NCBI RefSeq assembly: GCF_014257025.1
Contig: NZ_JACMSF010000050.1
Span: 1-63,940, forward strand
Source of the DNA: Streptomyces cupreus
GTDB lineage: Bacteria; Actinomycetota; Actinomycetes; Streptomycetales; Streptomycetaceae
Direction of reading: 5' to 3'
DNA: 63,940 bases
The notes beneath the pieces are model-generated. The model was given only the letters and a program-made list of their open reading frames with translations. It searched no databases and was not told where the DNA came from. This document shows positions 7,129 to 18,993 of the stretch, one piece after another. Positions within the stretch are counted from its first letter, which is position 1. The number at the start of each line of letters is the position of its first letter. The position numbers and the translations under genes were made by a program.

Positions 7129-9219
7129 ATGGGGGCCGCAAGGACATCTGACCGGCGACGACGGCGTGCCGTGCCCTGGGTGGTGCTCGGGCTGTGGATC
7201 GCCGTGCTGGCGCTCACCTCGCCGTTCGCCTCGAAGCTCGCGGACGTGCAGCGCGACCGGGCCGTCGACTATCTGCCGGCCAGCGCCGACTCGACCCAGG
7301 TCGCCAAGATCCAGGACCGGTTGCCCGGCGGCGAGACCACGCAGATGGTCGTCGTCTATCACCGGGACGCGGGGCTGACCGAGGCCGACAAGGCCACCGC
7401 CGCCGATCAGATCGCCGAGATCGCCGGGTCGCACCGGCTGACCGGTGAGCCGGTCGGGGTGCCGTCCAAGGACGGGACCACCCTGATGTACCCGGTGGCC
7501 AGCAATGAGCCCGGCATCGACGAGAAGGCCCGCGACGAGCTCGTCAACGACGTACGGGACGTCGCGCGGGGCGGCGACGGGCTGAACGTCGAGGTCGGCG
7601 GCGAGGGGGCGCTGGCCACCGATGCCGCCGAGGTCTACAACTCGCTCGACGGGCCGCTGCTCTACACCACCGTCGCCGTGGTCGCGCTGCTGTTGATCAT
7701 CATCTACCGCAGTCCGTTCCTGTGGCTGGTGCCTCTCTTCGTCGCCGGTGTCGCCAACTACCTGTCCATGGGCGTCGCCTACGGGCTCAACCAGTGGTTC
7801 GGCACCTCCGTTTCCGGCCAGAGTTCCGGGATCATGACGATCCTCGTCTTCGGCGCCGGCACCGACTACGCCCTGCTGCTCGTCGCCCGGTACCGCGAGG
7901 AACTGCGCCGCATCGAGCGGCCGTACGAGGCCATGGTCGCCGCGCTGAAGGGCTGCGGGCCCGCCGTGCTCGCCTCCTCGGGGACCGTCGCCGCGGGTCT
8001 GCTCTGTCTGCTCGCCGCCGACCTCAACTCCAGCCGGGGCATGGGGCCGCTCGGCACCGTCGGTGTGCTGTGCGCGCTCGTCGCCATGCTGACCCTGCTG
8101 CCCGCGGTCCTGGTGCTGCTCGGCCGACGCGTGTTCTGGCCGCTGATCCCGCGCTACGGCAGTACCCCCAAGGCACGCCGGTCGCTGTTCGCCGCGATGG
8201 GCAGCTCCGCCGGACGCCGTCCGCGCACGGTTCTCGTCGGTGGTGCCCTGCTCCTCGGGGCGCTCGCGCTCGGCACGCTCAACCTGCCCGGCGCCATCAA
8301 GCAGGAGGACTCCTTCACCTCCAAGCCCGACGCGGTCGCCGCCATGGAGACCCTGGGCCGGGCCTACCCCGAGCGCTCCACCCAGCCCATCACCGTCATC
8401 ACCCCGGCCGACCGCGCCGAGACCACCCTGGCCGACATCCGCGGCACCCAGGGCGTCGACAGCGCGGAGCAGGGACGTACCGGAGGCGGCTGGGCCGAGA
8501 TCTCCGTCATCGCGAAGGACGCTCCCCAGTCCGCCGGGGAGACCACGACCATCGAGGATCTACGCGACAAGCTCGACGGCTCCTACGTCGGCGGACCCAG
8601 CGCCGAGCAGATCGACCTGAAGGACACCAACGCCCGCGACCGGCTGATCGTCGTACCGATCGTGCTGGTGTCCGTGCTGCTCATCCTGATCGCCCTGCTG
8701 CGCTCCGTCGTCGCACCGCTGATCCTGGTGGCGGCCGTGGTCGCCGTGTGGGGCGCCGCCCTCGGCATCGGCGGGCTCGTCTTCGGGCCGGTGTTCGGCT
8801 ACGAGGGCACGGATCCGGGGCTCGGACTGCTCTCCTTCGTGTTCCTGGTCGCCCTCGGCGTCGACTACGGCATCTTCCTGATGCACCGGATGCGCGAGGA
8901 GTCCCTGAACGGCGCCGAACCGGTCACCGCCGCGCTCACCGCGCTGCGTACCACGGGCGGGGTCATCGCCTCCGCGGGCCTGGTCCTCGCCGCCACCTTC
9001 GCGGTGCTGACCAACATGCCGATGGTGCAGCTCGTCGAGCTCGGCTTCGTCATCGCGGTCGGCGTGCTCCTCGACACCTTCCTGGTCCGCACCTACCTGG
9101 TGACCAGCGCGAGTGTCGCCCTGCGCCGCAAGGTGTGGTGGCCGGGCGCCCTGTCCAAGGAGCCCGCCGACCCGGTACCGCCGAAGGAACCGGAGCGGGT
9201 CACCGCCGCAGCCCACTGA
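7129..9219 (+). CDS. MMPL/RND family exporter
   Basis: 696-residue membrane protein with the two-half MMPL layout: one N-terminal helix (WVVLGLWIAVLAL), a large outer loop of about 150 residues, five helices, a second helix (VLVGGALLLGALALG) and loop, and five more helices. The proton-relay motif appears twice, as GAGTDYALLLVARYREEL and as ALGVDYGIFLMHRMREE. ATG 7129 has GGAGGGAGG eight bases before it. Family members export lipids, pigments or antibiotics using the proton gradient; the substrate is unknown. The two-component pair that follows may control it. Confidence 0.9.
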   Translation: MGAARTSDRRRRRAVPWVVLGLWIAVLALTSPFASKLADVQRDRAVDYLPASADSTQVAKIQDRLPGGETTQMVVVYHRDAGLTEADKATAADQIAEIAGSHRLTGEPVGVPSKDGTTLMYPVASNEPGIDEKARDELVNDVRDVARGGDGLNVEVGGEGALATDAAEVYNSLDGPLLYTTVAVVALLLIIIYRSPFLWLVPLFVAGVANYLSMGVAYGLNQWFGTSVSGQSSGIMTILVFGAGTDYALLLVARYREELRRIERPYEAMVAALKGCGPAVLASSGTVAAGLLCLLAADLNSSRGMGPLGTVGVLCALVAMLTLLPAVLVLLGRRVFWPLIPRYGSTPKARRSLFAAMGSSAGRRPRTVLVGGALLLGALALGTLNLPGAIKQEDSFTSKPDAVAAMETLGRAYPERSTQPITVITPADRAETTLADIRGTQGVDSAEQGRTGGGWAEISVIAKDAPQSAGETTTIEDLRDKLDGSYVGGPSAEQIDLKDTNARDRLIVVPIVLVSVLLILIALLRSVVAPLILVAAVVAVWGAALGIGGLVFGPVFGYEGTDPGLGLLSFVFLVALGVDYGIFLMHRMREESLNGAEPVTAALTALRTTGGVIASAGLVLAATFAVLTNMPMVQLVELGFVIAVGVLLDTFLVRTYLVTSASVALRRKVWWPGALSKEPADPVPPKEPERVTAAAH

Positions 9220-9398
9220 CCGCCAGGGCGCCCCGCCGCCTGGATGGCTCGATCGCCTGCGGGCGCTCCAGCCGGTGCCGAGACGGCGATCGTGCTCAGC
9301 CCTTCGGGCCTCCGCGCGTTCACCATCTCGGCACCGGCGCGCCCTTCGGCTCCCTCGCAGCCTCCCGGAGGGGCGCCCTCCTAGCGGAAGATGACCCC

Positions 9399-10616
9399 GT
9401 GCAGCCATCCACCCCAGCGGCCCGCCCCCGGATCGGTGAGCGGATCATGGCCGCGATCAACCGCGATCCGACGACCGCCCGGCACGGCACCCGCAACGAC
9501 ACCCTGCTCGCGGTGGCGGCCGCCGTGCTCGCCGTGTGCATGGCCCTGTTCACCGACGACGCCCGCCGGCCCGACGCGCTCGGCTGGACGCTGCTGATCG
9601 CCGCCCATGTGCCACTGGTGTGGCGGCGGCGCAAGCCGCTGCTCGTGTTCGCGGCGGTGGTGGCGCTCGTCCTGCCCTACCACGTCCTCGACAACAACCA
9701 CAGCGCGCCCGTCCCCGCCTCGTTCATCGCGCTGTACACCGTCACCGTCACCCAACGCCCCTTCCGCACCCTCGTGGTCACCGTCGCGGGCCTCGGCCTC
9801 TCCCTGACCGCGATGCTCACCCTCGGCGGGGACAAGCAGGCCGCCGAACTGCTGCGCATCTACGGCTGGGTCCTCGCCGTCGTCTTCGTCGGCATCGACG
9901 TCCGCTACTACCGTCAGTACATCGCCGCCATCGTCGAGCGTGCCGAACGCGCCGAGCGCACCCGCGAGGAGGAGGCCCGCCGCCGGGTCGCCGAGGAACG
10001 CCTGCGCATCGCCCGCGACCTGCACGATCTGCTCGCCCACAGCATCACCCTCATCGGCGTGCAGACCTCCGTCGCCGCCCATGTGCTGGCCGCCGACCCC
10101 GAGCGCCTGGACCGCGAGACGGTCGCCAAGGCCCTCGACGACATCGCCGAGACCTGCCGCAGCGCGCGCGGCGAACTGCGCACCACCCTGGAGGTGTTGC
10201 GCGAGCCGGGACCGGCCGACGCGCGCGGCCCGCTGCCCGGCCTCGACGGCCTGCCCGACCTGGTGGAGGCGGCCCGGCTCGCGGGCGCGCGGGTGGAGCA
10301 GACGGTACGGATCGGGCAGGCGCCCCCCGCCGTCGGCGCCGCCGCCTACCGCATCGTCCAGGAGGCGCTCACCAACGCCGTACGGCACGCGGGACCCGAA
10401 CCGGCCGTCCGTGTCGACCTGCGCGAGCGGGACGGCGCCCTGCACCTCGCGGTCACCGACGACGGCACCGGACCGACCCCCGGGAAGGCACCGGGCTTCG
10501 GGCTCGTCGGAATGCGCGAGCGCGCCCGCAGTGTGGGCGGCACACTCGACGCCGGGCCGTGCGAACGGGGCGGCTTCCAAGTGACCGCCGTACTTCCGCT
10601 GGGAGGAGCCACGTGA
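9399..10616 (+). CDS. NarL-type sensor histidine kinase
   Basis: 405 residues. About five transmembrane helices fill residues 30-165, with little extracellular loop, followed by a coiled linker rich in ERAERTREEEARR. The HisKA_3 dimerisation motif is ARDLHDLLAHSITLIGVQ, with the phosphoacceptor in RDLHD. The HATPase domain shows AYRIVQEALTNAVRHAG (N-box), DDGTG and GFGLVGMRERA (G boxes). GTG 9399 has a GGAAG ribosome site eight bases upstream. Its stop overlaps the start of the response regulator (GTGA), so the pair is translationally coupled. Probably senses membrane or envelope state; the signal is not known. Confidence 0.93.
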   Translation: MQPSTPAARPRIGERIMAAINRDPTTARHGTRNDTLLAVAAAVLAVCMALFTDDARRPDALGWTLLIAAHVPLVWRRRKPLLVFAAVVALVLPYHVLDNNHSAPVPASFIALYTVTVTQRPFRTLVVTVAGLGLSLTAMLTLGGDKQAAELLRIYGWVLAVVFVGIDVRYYRQYIAAIVERAERAERTREEEARRRVAEERLRIARDLHDLLAHSITLIGVQTSVAAHVLAADPERLDRETVAKALDDIAETCRSARGELRTTLEVLREPGPADARGPLPGLDGLPDLVEAARLAGARVEQTVRIGQAPPAVGAAAYRIVQEALTNAVRHAGPEPAVRVDLRERDGALHLAVTDDGTGPTPGKAPGFGLVGMRERARSVGGTLDAGPCERGGFQVTAVLPLGGAT

Positions 10617-11275
10617 CCATCCGCGTCCTGCTCGCCGACGACCAGACCCTCGTCCGGGCCGCGTTCGCCATGCTCGTCGAGTCCGCGCCGGACATGGAGG
10701 TCGTGGGACAGGCCGGAACCGGCCGCGAGGCACTGGAGTTGGCCCGCACCGAGCGGGCCGACCTCGTGGTGATGGACATCCGGATGCCCGACCTCGACGG
10801 CATCGAGGCGACCCGGCTCATCGCGGCCGACGAGGACCTCGCCGGGGTCCGGGTCCTGGTGCTGACGACGTACGATACCGACGAGCACATCGTGGAGGCG
10901 CTGCGCGCCGGGGCGTCCGGCTTCCTGGTGAAGGACACCCGTCCGGCCGAACTCCTCGACGCGATCCGCACGGTCGCCGCCGGTGAGGCGCTGCTGTCGC
11001 CGGGGCCCACGGCACGGCTGATCGCGCGATTTCTGCGCAGCCCCTCGACCCCGGCCGTGGGCGGTCCGGAGTGCCTGTCCGAGCGGGAGCGCGGGGTGCT
11101 CACGCTGGTCGCGCGCGGGCTCAACAACACCGAGATCGCCGACACGTTGGGGCTCAGCCCGCTCACGGCCAAGACCCACGTCAGCCGGATCATGGGCAAG
11201 CTGGGAGCGCGCGACCGGGCGCAGTTGGTGATCGTGGCCTACGAGTCGGGTCTGGTGACTCCGGGAACCCTGTGA
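10613..11275 (+). CDS. NarL/LuxR-type response regulator
   Basis: 220 residues. Receiver domain in residues 1-120: acidic pocket DD near residue 9, phosphoacceptor aspartate in VVMDIRMPDLDG, switch threonine in VLTTYD, lysine in FLVKDT. C-terminal GerE/LuxR helix-turn-helix: LSERERGVLTLVARGLNN, then the recognition helix in LSPLTAKTHVSRIMGKL. Start GTG 10613 overlaps the kinase stop by four bases; a GGGAGGAG ribosome site sits just before it. Likely targets are its own operon or the MMPL exporter upstream (inference). Confidence 0.95.
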   Translation: MTIRVLLADDQTLVRAAFAMLVESAPDMEVVGQAGTGREALELARTERADLVVMDIRMPDLDGIEATRLIAADEDLAGVRVLVLTTYDTDEHIVEALRAGASGFLVKDTRPAELLDAIRTVAAGEALLSPGPTARLIARFLRSPSTPAVGGPECLSERERGVLTLVARGLNNTEIADTLGLSPLTAKTHVSRIMGKLGARDRAQLVIVAYESGLVTPGTL

Positions 11276-11314
11276 CGGACAGGTCAATGTCTGACACTCC
11301 GTCAAGGGAGCTCG

Positions 11315-12499
11315 ATGACTCTTCTGAGCCGCACACTCCTCGTCACCGCAGTACTCCTCACTCCGCTCACCGCGACCAACCGCGCCTCGGCGGCCGCCGA
11401 ATGCACGTCCTCCGTCCCCTATGTCTCGGGGCGGGGCGGCTACGACACGTACCGCATCCCGGCGACGGTCACCACCGGCCGGGGCACGCTGCTGGCCTTC
11501 GCCGAGGGCCGGCACGACGGCGCGGGCGACACCGGGAACATCGACGTCGTCCTCAGACGCTCCGCCGACGGCGGCTGCACCTGGGGCCCGCTGATCGTGG
11601 TGGCCGCAGGGGACGGCGACACCCGGGGCAATCCGGCGCCGGTGGTGGATCCGCGTACGGGCGCGATCGTGCTGGTCACCTCCTACAACAGCGGCGCGGT
11701 GACCGAGGGGCAGATCATGCGGGGCGAGGTGACACCGGAGCAGAGCCGCCGGGTCTTCGTCCAGAAGAGCTGGGACGACGGCCGGCGCTTCAGCCGGCCG
11801 CGGGACATCACCGAGCAGGTGAAGCCGCCGAACTGGCGCTGGCACGCCACCGGACCCGGGCACGCGGTCGCCCTCCGGTACGGCCCGCACGCGGGCCGTC
11901 TCGTGGTCCCGTCGAACCACTCGGCCGCCCCGCCGCCCGGCTCCGCCGACTCCGGCCAGGAGCCCAAGTACTACGGCGGTCACGCCATCTACAGCGACGA
12001 CGGTGGCACCACCTGGCGCAGGGGTTTCACCGACGACGTCTACGACGGCAAGAACAACGCCAATGAGACCACGGCCGCCGAACTCCCCGACGGCAGGCTC
12101 TACTTCAACTCCCGTGACCAGCACGGCACCAGCATCGGCAATCGCCTCGACAGCTGGTCGGCCGACGGGGCGGGGACCTTGGCCCGCCCGTACGCGATCC
12201 AGCCCACCCTCGACGAGGTGCCGGTGGTCCAGGCGAGCGTCCTGCAACACCCGGGATCCGGCGCGCCCTTGCTGTTCTCGGGCCCGTCGGATCCCACCAC
12301 CCGGCAGTCCATGGCGGTGTGGCGCAGCACCGACGGCGGGGTGACGTTCACCAAGGCGCATACCCTGTCCCAGCAGCGCGCCGCCTACTCCGACCTGGTC
12401 AGGGTCGACCCGGAGACGGTCGGGGTGCTGTACGAGACGGGAGCGAAGAGCCCGTACGAGACGATCGAGTTCCGCCGGCTGCCGGTGAGCGTGCTCTAG
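11315..12499 (+). CDS. Secreted GH33 exo-alpha-sialidase
   Basis: 394 residues with a Sec signal peptide (RTLLVTAVLLTPLTATNRASAAA, split near residue 28). The mature protein begins with YDTYRIPATV, the YRIP arginine motif of GH33. It then has AEGRHDGAGDTGNIDVVLRRS and four Asp-box repeats: SADGGCTW, SWDDGRRF, SDDGGTTW and STDGGVTF, marking a six-bladed propeller. Late residues include YSDLV and a glutamate (YETGAKSPYETIEF) fitting the catalytic Tyr/Glu region. It removes terminal sialic acids from glycans outside the cell. AAGGGAG ribosome site precedes ATG 11315. It lies near an aldolase and an ABC importer that could use the released sugar. Confidence 0.92.
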   Translation: MTLLSRTLLVTAVLLTPLTATNRASAAAECTSSVPYVSGRGGYDTYRIPATVTTGRGTLLAFAEGRHDGAGDTGNIDVVLRRSADGGCTWGPLIVVAAGDGDTRGNPAPVVDPRTGAIVLVTSYNSGAVTEGQIMRGEVTPEQSRRVFVQKSWDDGRRFSRPRDITEQVKPPNWRWHATGPGHAVALRYGPHAGRLVVPSNHSAAPPPGSADSGQEPKYYGGHAIYSDDGGTTWRRGFTDDVYDGKNNANETTAAELPDGRLYFNSRDQHGTSIGNRLDSWSADGAGTLARPYAIQPTLDEVPVVQASVLQHPGSGAPLLFSGPSDPTTRQSMAVWRSTDGGVTFTKAHTLSQQRAAYSDLVRVDPETVGVLYETGAKSPYETIEFRRLPVSVL

Positions 12500-12522
12500 A
12501 GCACTCCGGCAGCCGCGGGACG

Positions 12523-14010
12523 TCAGCGGTCGAAGGACGCGCCCAGGGTGCCCTGCGAGGAGGTCATCCCCAGGGCCGACGGGCCGAAATAGGCCGAGCC
12601 GGTGCCGGTCACCTGGGTGGAGGTGCCCCTGAGTGCCCAGACCGCACCGGCCCAGGAGTTCTCCCCCGGCGCTCCGGCGAACAGCTCCGCACGACCGTCG
12701 CCGGTGGTGTCGACCAGGTGCACGGCGGCGCCGAAGGCATCGGACCGCTCGGCGGTGCCGGGCACCGAGGCGGTGTCCTGGGTGAAGGACTTCGCGCCCG
12801 TCGCGGTGAGCCCCGTGCCGCCGCCCAGCAGGACGGTCACCGAACCCGCGCCGGCCAGGGTGCCGACGCCCTCCCCACGGGCGCCGATCGCGAGGTCGAG
12901 GCGGCCGTCGCCGTTCACGTCGCCGAGGGAGACGGCACAGCCGAAGTCGTCGCCGTACTCGGCGGTGCCCGGGACACCCGTGCTGTCCTGGTGGAAGAGG
13001 GTGCGCGGGCTCGTGGTGTCCGGGCCGGAGGCGGTACCGTGCACGATCTCGACGGCTCCGCCCAGGCGGGTGACCTCCTCGGTGCCGTCCATGTCCTCCT
13101 CGCCGCTGCGGCCGAGCACGATGTCGGCGTAGCCGTCCCGGTCGAGATCGCCCACGGCGACGTCGGCGCCGCCGTCCAGGGGCAGGCCGGTCTTCGGGTC
13201 CTTCAGTATCTGCGCGGCCGTCAGTCCGTCGCGGCTGCCCGCGAAGTACTCCGCCAGGCGGGGGCCGTGGTACGGCAGCTCCCCCTCGCCGTGCGAGACG
13301 ACGGCCACGACGTCGCTGATGCCGTCGCCGTTGACGTCCCCCGTGGCCAGGGTGGGGGCGTTCCAGTACTCCTCTTCCGCGCCGTCGACCCGGACGTCCA
13401 TCGCCTCGGTGCGGGCCGGCCCAGTGGTCCGGCCGAACGGGCCGTGGGCGACCCTGGTGCCGGTGGCCAGGTCCGGGTGACCGTCCCCGTCGAAGTCGCC
13501 TGCGGTCAGGGCCTGGCCGAGGAACTCGCCGTCGGCGCCCTTGACGACGGTGCCGCCGGTCAGGCCGCCTTTGCCGCCCCACAGCACGGTCAGTGTGCCC
13601 GAGCCGTAGAGGGTTCCGGAGTCCTCGCCGCGCGACCCGACGGCGAGGTCGGTGTAGCCGTCGCCGTCGAGGTCCGCGGCCGTCATGGCGGAGCCGAACT
13701 GATCGTCGGCCTCCGCGCTGCCCGGCACCCCACTGCTGTTCTGGTGGTGGACCCTGCGGGTCTGCTCCTTCAGCGCCAGCGTGCGGCTGCCGTACGTCAC
13801 GGCGACGTACCCGGCGCCCTTCCGGCCGCTCACGGTGGCCTGGGGCGCGGCCGTGGCCGTGTCGGCGACGCCGTCGCCGTTGAAGTCGGCCTTCGCCAGG
13901 CCGATGGCGGTCCCGCCGGCCGGGTCGGCCTGCGCCGCGGGCGCGAGGGCGGCCGATGCCGCCATCGCCACGGCGGTGGCCACGGTCATACGAAGTGTGC
14001 GCTTGCGCAC
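12523..14010 (-). CDS. Secreted FG-GAP repeat (integrin-alpha-like) protein
   Basis: 495 residues with a Sec signal peptide (MRKRTLRMTVATAVAMAASA, cleaved after AQA near residue 28). Seven repeats of the DxDGDGxxDL type are visible (DFNGDGVADT, DLDGDGYTDL, DFDGDGHPDL, DVNGDGISDV, DLDRDGYADI, DVNGDGRLDL, DTTGDGRAEL), fitting one seven-bladed calcium-binding propeller. No catalytic motif is evident. It is convergent with the sialidase (23 bp between stops) and in the same direction as the aldolase-importer genes only in part, so a role in binding glycoprotein is speculation. Confidence 0.85.
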   Translation of the reverse strand: MRKRTLRMTVATAVAMAASAALAPAAQADPAGGTAIGLAKADFNGDGVADTATAAPQATVSGRKGAGYVAVTYGSRTLALKEQTRRVHHQNSSGVPGSAEADDQFGSAMTAADLDGDGYTDLAVGSRGEDSGTLYGSGTLTVLWGGKGGLTGGTVVKGADGEFLGQALTAGDFDGDGHPDLATGTRVAHGPFGRTTGPARTEAMDVRVDGAEEEYWNAPTLATGDVNGDGISDVVAVVSHGEGELPYHGPRLAEYFAGSRDGLTAAQILKDPKTGLPLDGGADVAVGDLDRDGYADIVLGRSGEEDMDGTEEVTRLGGAVEIVHGTASGPDTTSPRTLFHQDSTGVPGTAEYGDDFGCAVSLGDVNGDGRLDLAIGARGEGVGTLAGAGSVTVLLGGGTGLTATGAKSFTQDTASVPGTAERSDAFGAAVHLVDTTGDGRAELFAGAPGENSWAGAVWALRGTSTQVTGTGSAYFGPSALGMTSSQGTLGASFDR

Positions 14011-14123
14011 AGGGCCTCCTGCTCAGAGTGCGGTGGTGCGACGAGCCGTCAGGTCGGCCCGCGCACCACTTCAAGACCCATGGCGAAACCGAATGGTTGT
14101 ACGCCGTCCATTCGGTGTTCACC

Positions 14124-15050
14124 TCACAGGAGGCCGGCCGTCGCGAGGAACTTGCCGACCCGCTCGACCTCCTCAGGACCGAGCGGCACCTGGGGTTCCG
14201 CGGTCGCCGGGCAGTCGATGATGCCGCGCAGGTGCAGGGCCGTCTTGAAGGCGCCCAGCGCCGAGGAACTGCCGCCCATCCGGGTGGGGTCGCCGACCCG
14301 GACCATGCCGAACAGGGCGCACAGCCGCTCCTGTTCGGCCCGGGCCCGGTGCCGGTCGCCGGTCCGGCACAGCCGGTCCAGCTTGACGTAGCCGTGCGGG
14401 TCGACGTTGGCCAGGCCGGGCACCGCGCCGTCCGCGCCCAGTGCCAGTGCCGCGTCGACGACCAGCTCGGAGCCGGTCAGCACGCTGAAGTCGGTGATGT
14501 CGGGGTGGGCGCGGGCGCCGGTGACGACCTCGCGGAAGGCGGCCAGATCGCCGCTTGAGTCCTTCAGCCCGGCGAGTACGCCCTCCGCGGCCAGGTGCAG
14601 GACCAGATCGGCGGGGAGCTTGGTGTGCACGGCGGCCGGGATGTCGTAGGCGAGGACGGGGACCGGGCTCTCGGCGGCGATCAGCCGGTAGTGGCGGGCG
14701 ATCTCCGCGGGGTGGGTGGCCGCGTAGAACGGGGCCGTCGCCACCACCGCGTCCGCCCCGGCCGCCACCACCTTGCCCACGTGGTCCAGCACCCGGGGCG
14801 TCGTCATGTCGATCACCCCGGCCAGCACCGGCAGTCGGCCGCCCACGTGCAGGGCCACCGTCTCCACCACCAGACGCCGCTGCCGGTCCGTCAGATACGC
14901 CGCCTCCGAGGTCGAGCCGAGCACGAACAGACCCTGCACTCCGCCGTCCACCAGATGGTCGACCAGCCTGAGCAGCGAGTGGACGTCGACCTCGCGTTCC
15001 GGTGTCAGGGGTGTACAGACGGGCGGGATGACACCGGTGAGCGTGTTCAT
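14124..15050 (-). CDS. DapA/NanA-family aldolase, probable N-acetylneuraminate lyase
   Basis: 308-residue class I aldolase TIM barrel. Residues seen: VLGSTSEAAYLT (the GxTGE position), the catalytic tyrosine in LAYDIPAAVH, and the Schiff-base lysine in LAGLKDSSGDL. dapA for lysine is usually elsewhere, and this copy ends an ABC importer operon next to a sialidase, so sialic acid cleavage to N-acetylmannosamine and pyruvate is the likeliest activity; other 2-keto acids remain possible. ATG 15050 has AAGGGAG upstream and overlaps the ATPase stop by four bases, so the gene is coupled to the importer. Confidence 0.85.
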   Translation of the reverse strand: MNTLTGVIPPVCTPLTPEREVDVHSLLRLVDHLVDGGVQGLFVLGSTSEAAYLTDRQRRLVVETVALHVGGRLPVLAGVIDMTTPRVLDHVGKVVAAGADAVVATAPFYAATHPAEIARHYRLIAAESPVPVLAYDIPAAVHTKLPADLVLHLAAEGVLAGLKDSSGDLAAFREVVTGARAHPDITDFSVLTGSELVVDAALALGADGAVPGLANVDPHGYVKLDRLCRTGDRHRARAEQERLCALFGMVRVGDPTRMGGSSSALGAFKTALHLRGIIDCPATAEPQVPLGPEEVERVGKFLATAGLL

Positions 15051-16056
15051 GATGGCTCCCTTGCGGACTGTGCCAGGTCGCGGGTCGACCGGTCCTCCTC
15101 GACAGGATGGTGGCAGCGGTACCGGTGACCCGGTGTGGACGCATCGGAAAATTCCGGCATCTCCTGTGCGCACAGTTCTGTCGCCTTCCAGCATCGCGTC
15201 CGGAAGGGGCAGCCGCTCGGCGGCCGGGTGGCCGAGGGGACCGGTCCGACCAGCGGGATCGGGTCGACCGGGTCCAGCAGTCCGGGCGTGGCGGAGAACA
15301 GGGAGCGGGTGTACGGGTGACAGGAGCGGTCGGTCACCCGGTCGGCCGGGGCCTCCTCCACGATCCGGCCCAGGTACATGGTGATCACGCGGTCGCTCAT
15401 CCGCCGTACCGTCTGGATGTCGTGCGAGACGAAGACCAGGGACAGGCCCAGGCGCTCCTTGAGGTCCAGCAGGAGGTTGAGGATCTGGGCGCGGACCGAC
15501 ACGTCCAGCGCGCTGGTCGGCTCGTCCGCCACCACCAGGTCGGGGTCGAGGGCCAGGGCGCGGGCGATGGCGACGCGCTGCCGCTGGCCGCCGGAGAGCT
15601 GTCCGGGAAGGGCGTCGGCGAGGGCCCGGGGGAGACCCACCAAGGCCGTCAACTCGCGTACTCGCTCGTCGCGTTCGCGTCGGGTGCCCCGCTCGTGGAC
15701 GTCCATCGGGTCCCGCAGGATCCGCCGGATCGTCAGCCGCCGGTTCAGGGCCGTCGAGGGGTCCTGGAAGATCATTCCGGTGCTGCGGCCGACCGCGGAG
15801 CGCCGCTCACCCGCCGACATGCTCCACAGATCACGCCCCCGGAAGGTCACCGTCCCGGCCGTCGGCCGTTCCACCCCCACCAGCACCTTCGCCAGCGTCG
15901 ACTTCCCGCACCCCGACTCGCCCACCACACCGACCGTCTCCCCGGGTGCCACCGCGAGGTCGGCGCCGGTCAGCGCGTAGACCCGGTCCCGGGTGAACAG
16001 GCCGCCGCTGCGGGCCTTGTGGACGACGTGGGTGTCGGAGAGTTCGACGATGGCGT

Positions 16057-16060
<4 letters not shown>
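15047..16060 (-). CDS. ABC importer ATPase, OppF/DppF type
   Basis: 337 residues. Walker A is GESGCGKST, the signature is LSGGQRQR, Walker B is LVVADEPTSALD, and the H-loop is FVSHD. The C-terminus has the Opp-type cysteine cluster (GCPFRTRCWKATELC) that can bind an iron-sulfur cluster in this subfamily. Energises the importer with the ATPase half of the neighbouring fusion protein. GTG 16060 overlaps the upstream stop (GTGA) and the gene overlaps the aldolase start (ATGA), so the operon is continuously coupled. Confidence 0.93.
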
Positions 16061-18026
<1,966 letters not shown>

Positions 18027-18030
<4 letters not shown>

Positions 18031-18989
18031 GCGGCCGCATCCCTCAGTCGCGGGTTGACCAGCAGATAGAGGATGTCGATCACGAGGTTGACGATCACGA
18101 AACCGAACGCCGTGGTCAGCACCACACCCTGGACGACCGCGGGGTCGCCGTTCTTCACGGCGTCGATCATCAGCTTGCCCATGCCCGGCAGCGAGAAGAT
18201 CGTCTCGATGACGACCGCGCCGCCCAGCAGATAGCCGACCCTGAGACCCAGCACGGTCAGCGGATTGACGAGGGCGTTCCTGAGCACGTTCCGGCCCACG
18301 ACCACCCTGGGCGGCAGTCCGCTGCCGATCGCCGTGCGGACGTAGTCCTTGTCCAGCTCCTCCACCACCGACGTCCGCACGATACGGGTGAGCTGGGCCG
18401 CCACCGGCAGGGACAGGGCGAGCGCGGGCAGCGTCATCGTCTTCAGCCAGCCGGTGAAGGAGTCCGCCGGGTTGATGTAGCCGCCGGTCGGGAACCAGCC
18501 CAGGTCGACCGCCAGATACTGGATCATCAGCAGCGCCAGCCAGAAGCCGGGCGCGGCCACGCCGGTCAGCGACACGACCCGGATGATCTGGTCCGGCAGC
18601 CGGTCGCGGTAGATGGCCGCGGTGACCCCGCCGAGCAGCGCCAGCACCATCGCGATGCCGAGCCCGAGGAAGGTGAGCTGCATGGTGAGCGGCAGCGCGG
18701 TCATCACCTGGTCGATCACCTCGCCGCGGGTGAGCGCGCTGGTGCCCATGTCGCCGTGGAGCAGATCGCCCACGAAGACGACGTAACGCACGGGCAGCGG
18801 ATCCAGCAGGCCGTTCTCCTCGCGGAAGTCGTGCAGTTGCTCGGGTGTGGGGTTCGCGCCCTGGAAGAAGGCGGACGCCGGGTCGATGTCCGAGAAGCGC
18901 ATCACCAGGAACACGAACAGCACGATGCCGAGCATCAGCGGGACGAGCAGCAGGACGCGGCGGAGCAGGATCCGTACGACCGCGGTCAT
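18027..18989 (-). CDS. ABC importer permease, OppB/DppB type
   Basis: 320 residues with six predicted helices; the first is LLLVPLMLGIVLFVFLVMRF and the DPP-family loop VVEELDKDYVRTAIGSGLPP carries the EAA motif that docks the ATPases. The C-terminus reads VNLVIDILYLLVNPRLR, typical of DppB. Pairs with the permease half of the fusion protein. The gene is four bases from the binding-protein stop region and overlaps the next gene, so all five importer and aldolase genes form one operon. Confidence 0.94.
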
Positions 18990-18993
18990 GCCA

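Noticed and set aside
7722..10616. A 964-codon fusion of an MMPL-overlapping frame with the histidine kinase
   Set aside because: Only residues from 9399 on show kinase motifs; the upstream part is Arg-rich shadow of the MMPL gene. The GTG with a ribosome site marks the real start.
10346..14122. A 1258-codon minus-strand frame across the response regulator, sialidase and FG-GAP genes
   Set aside because: It is an antisense shadow: repetitive Arg/Gly/Pro composition, no domain, and it crosses well-supported genes in other frames.
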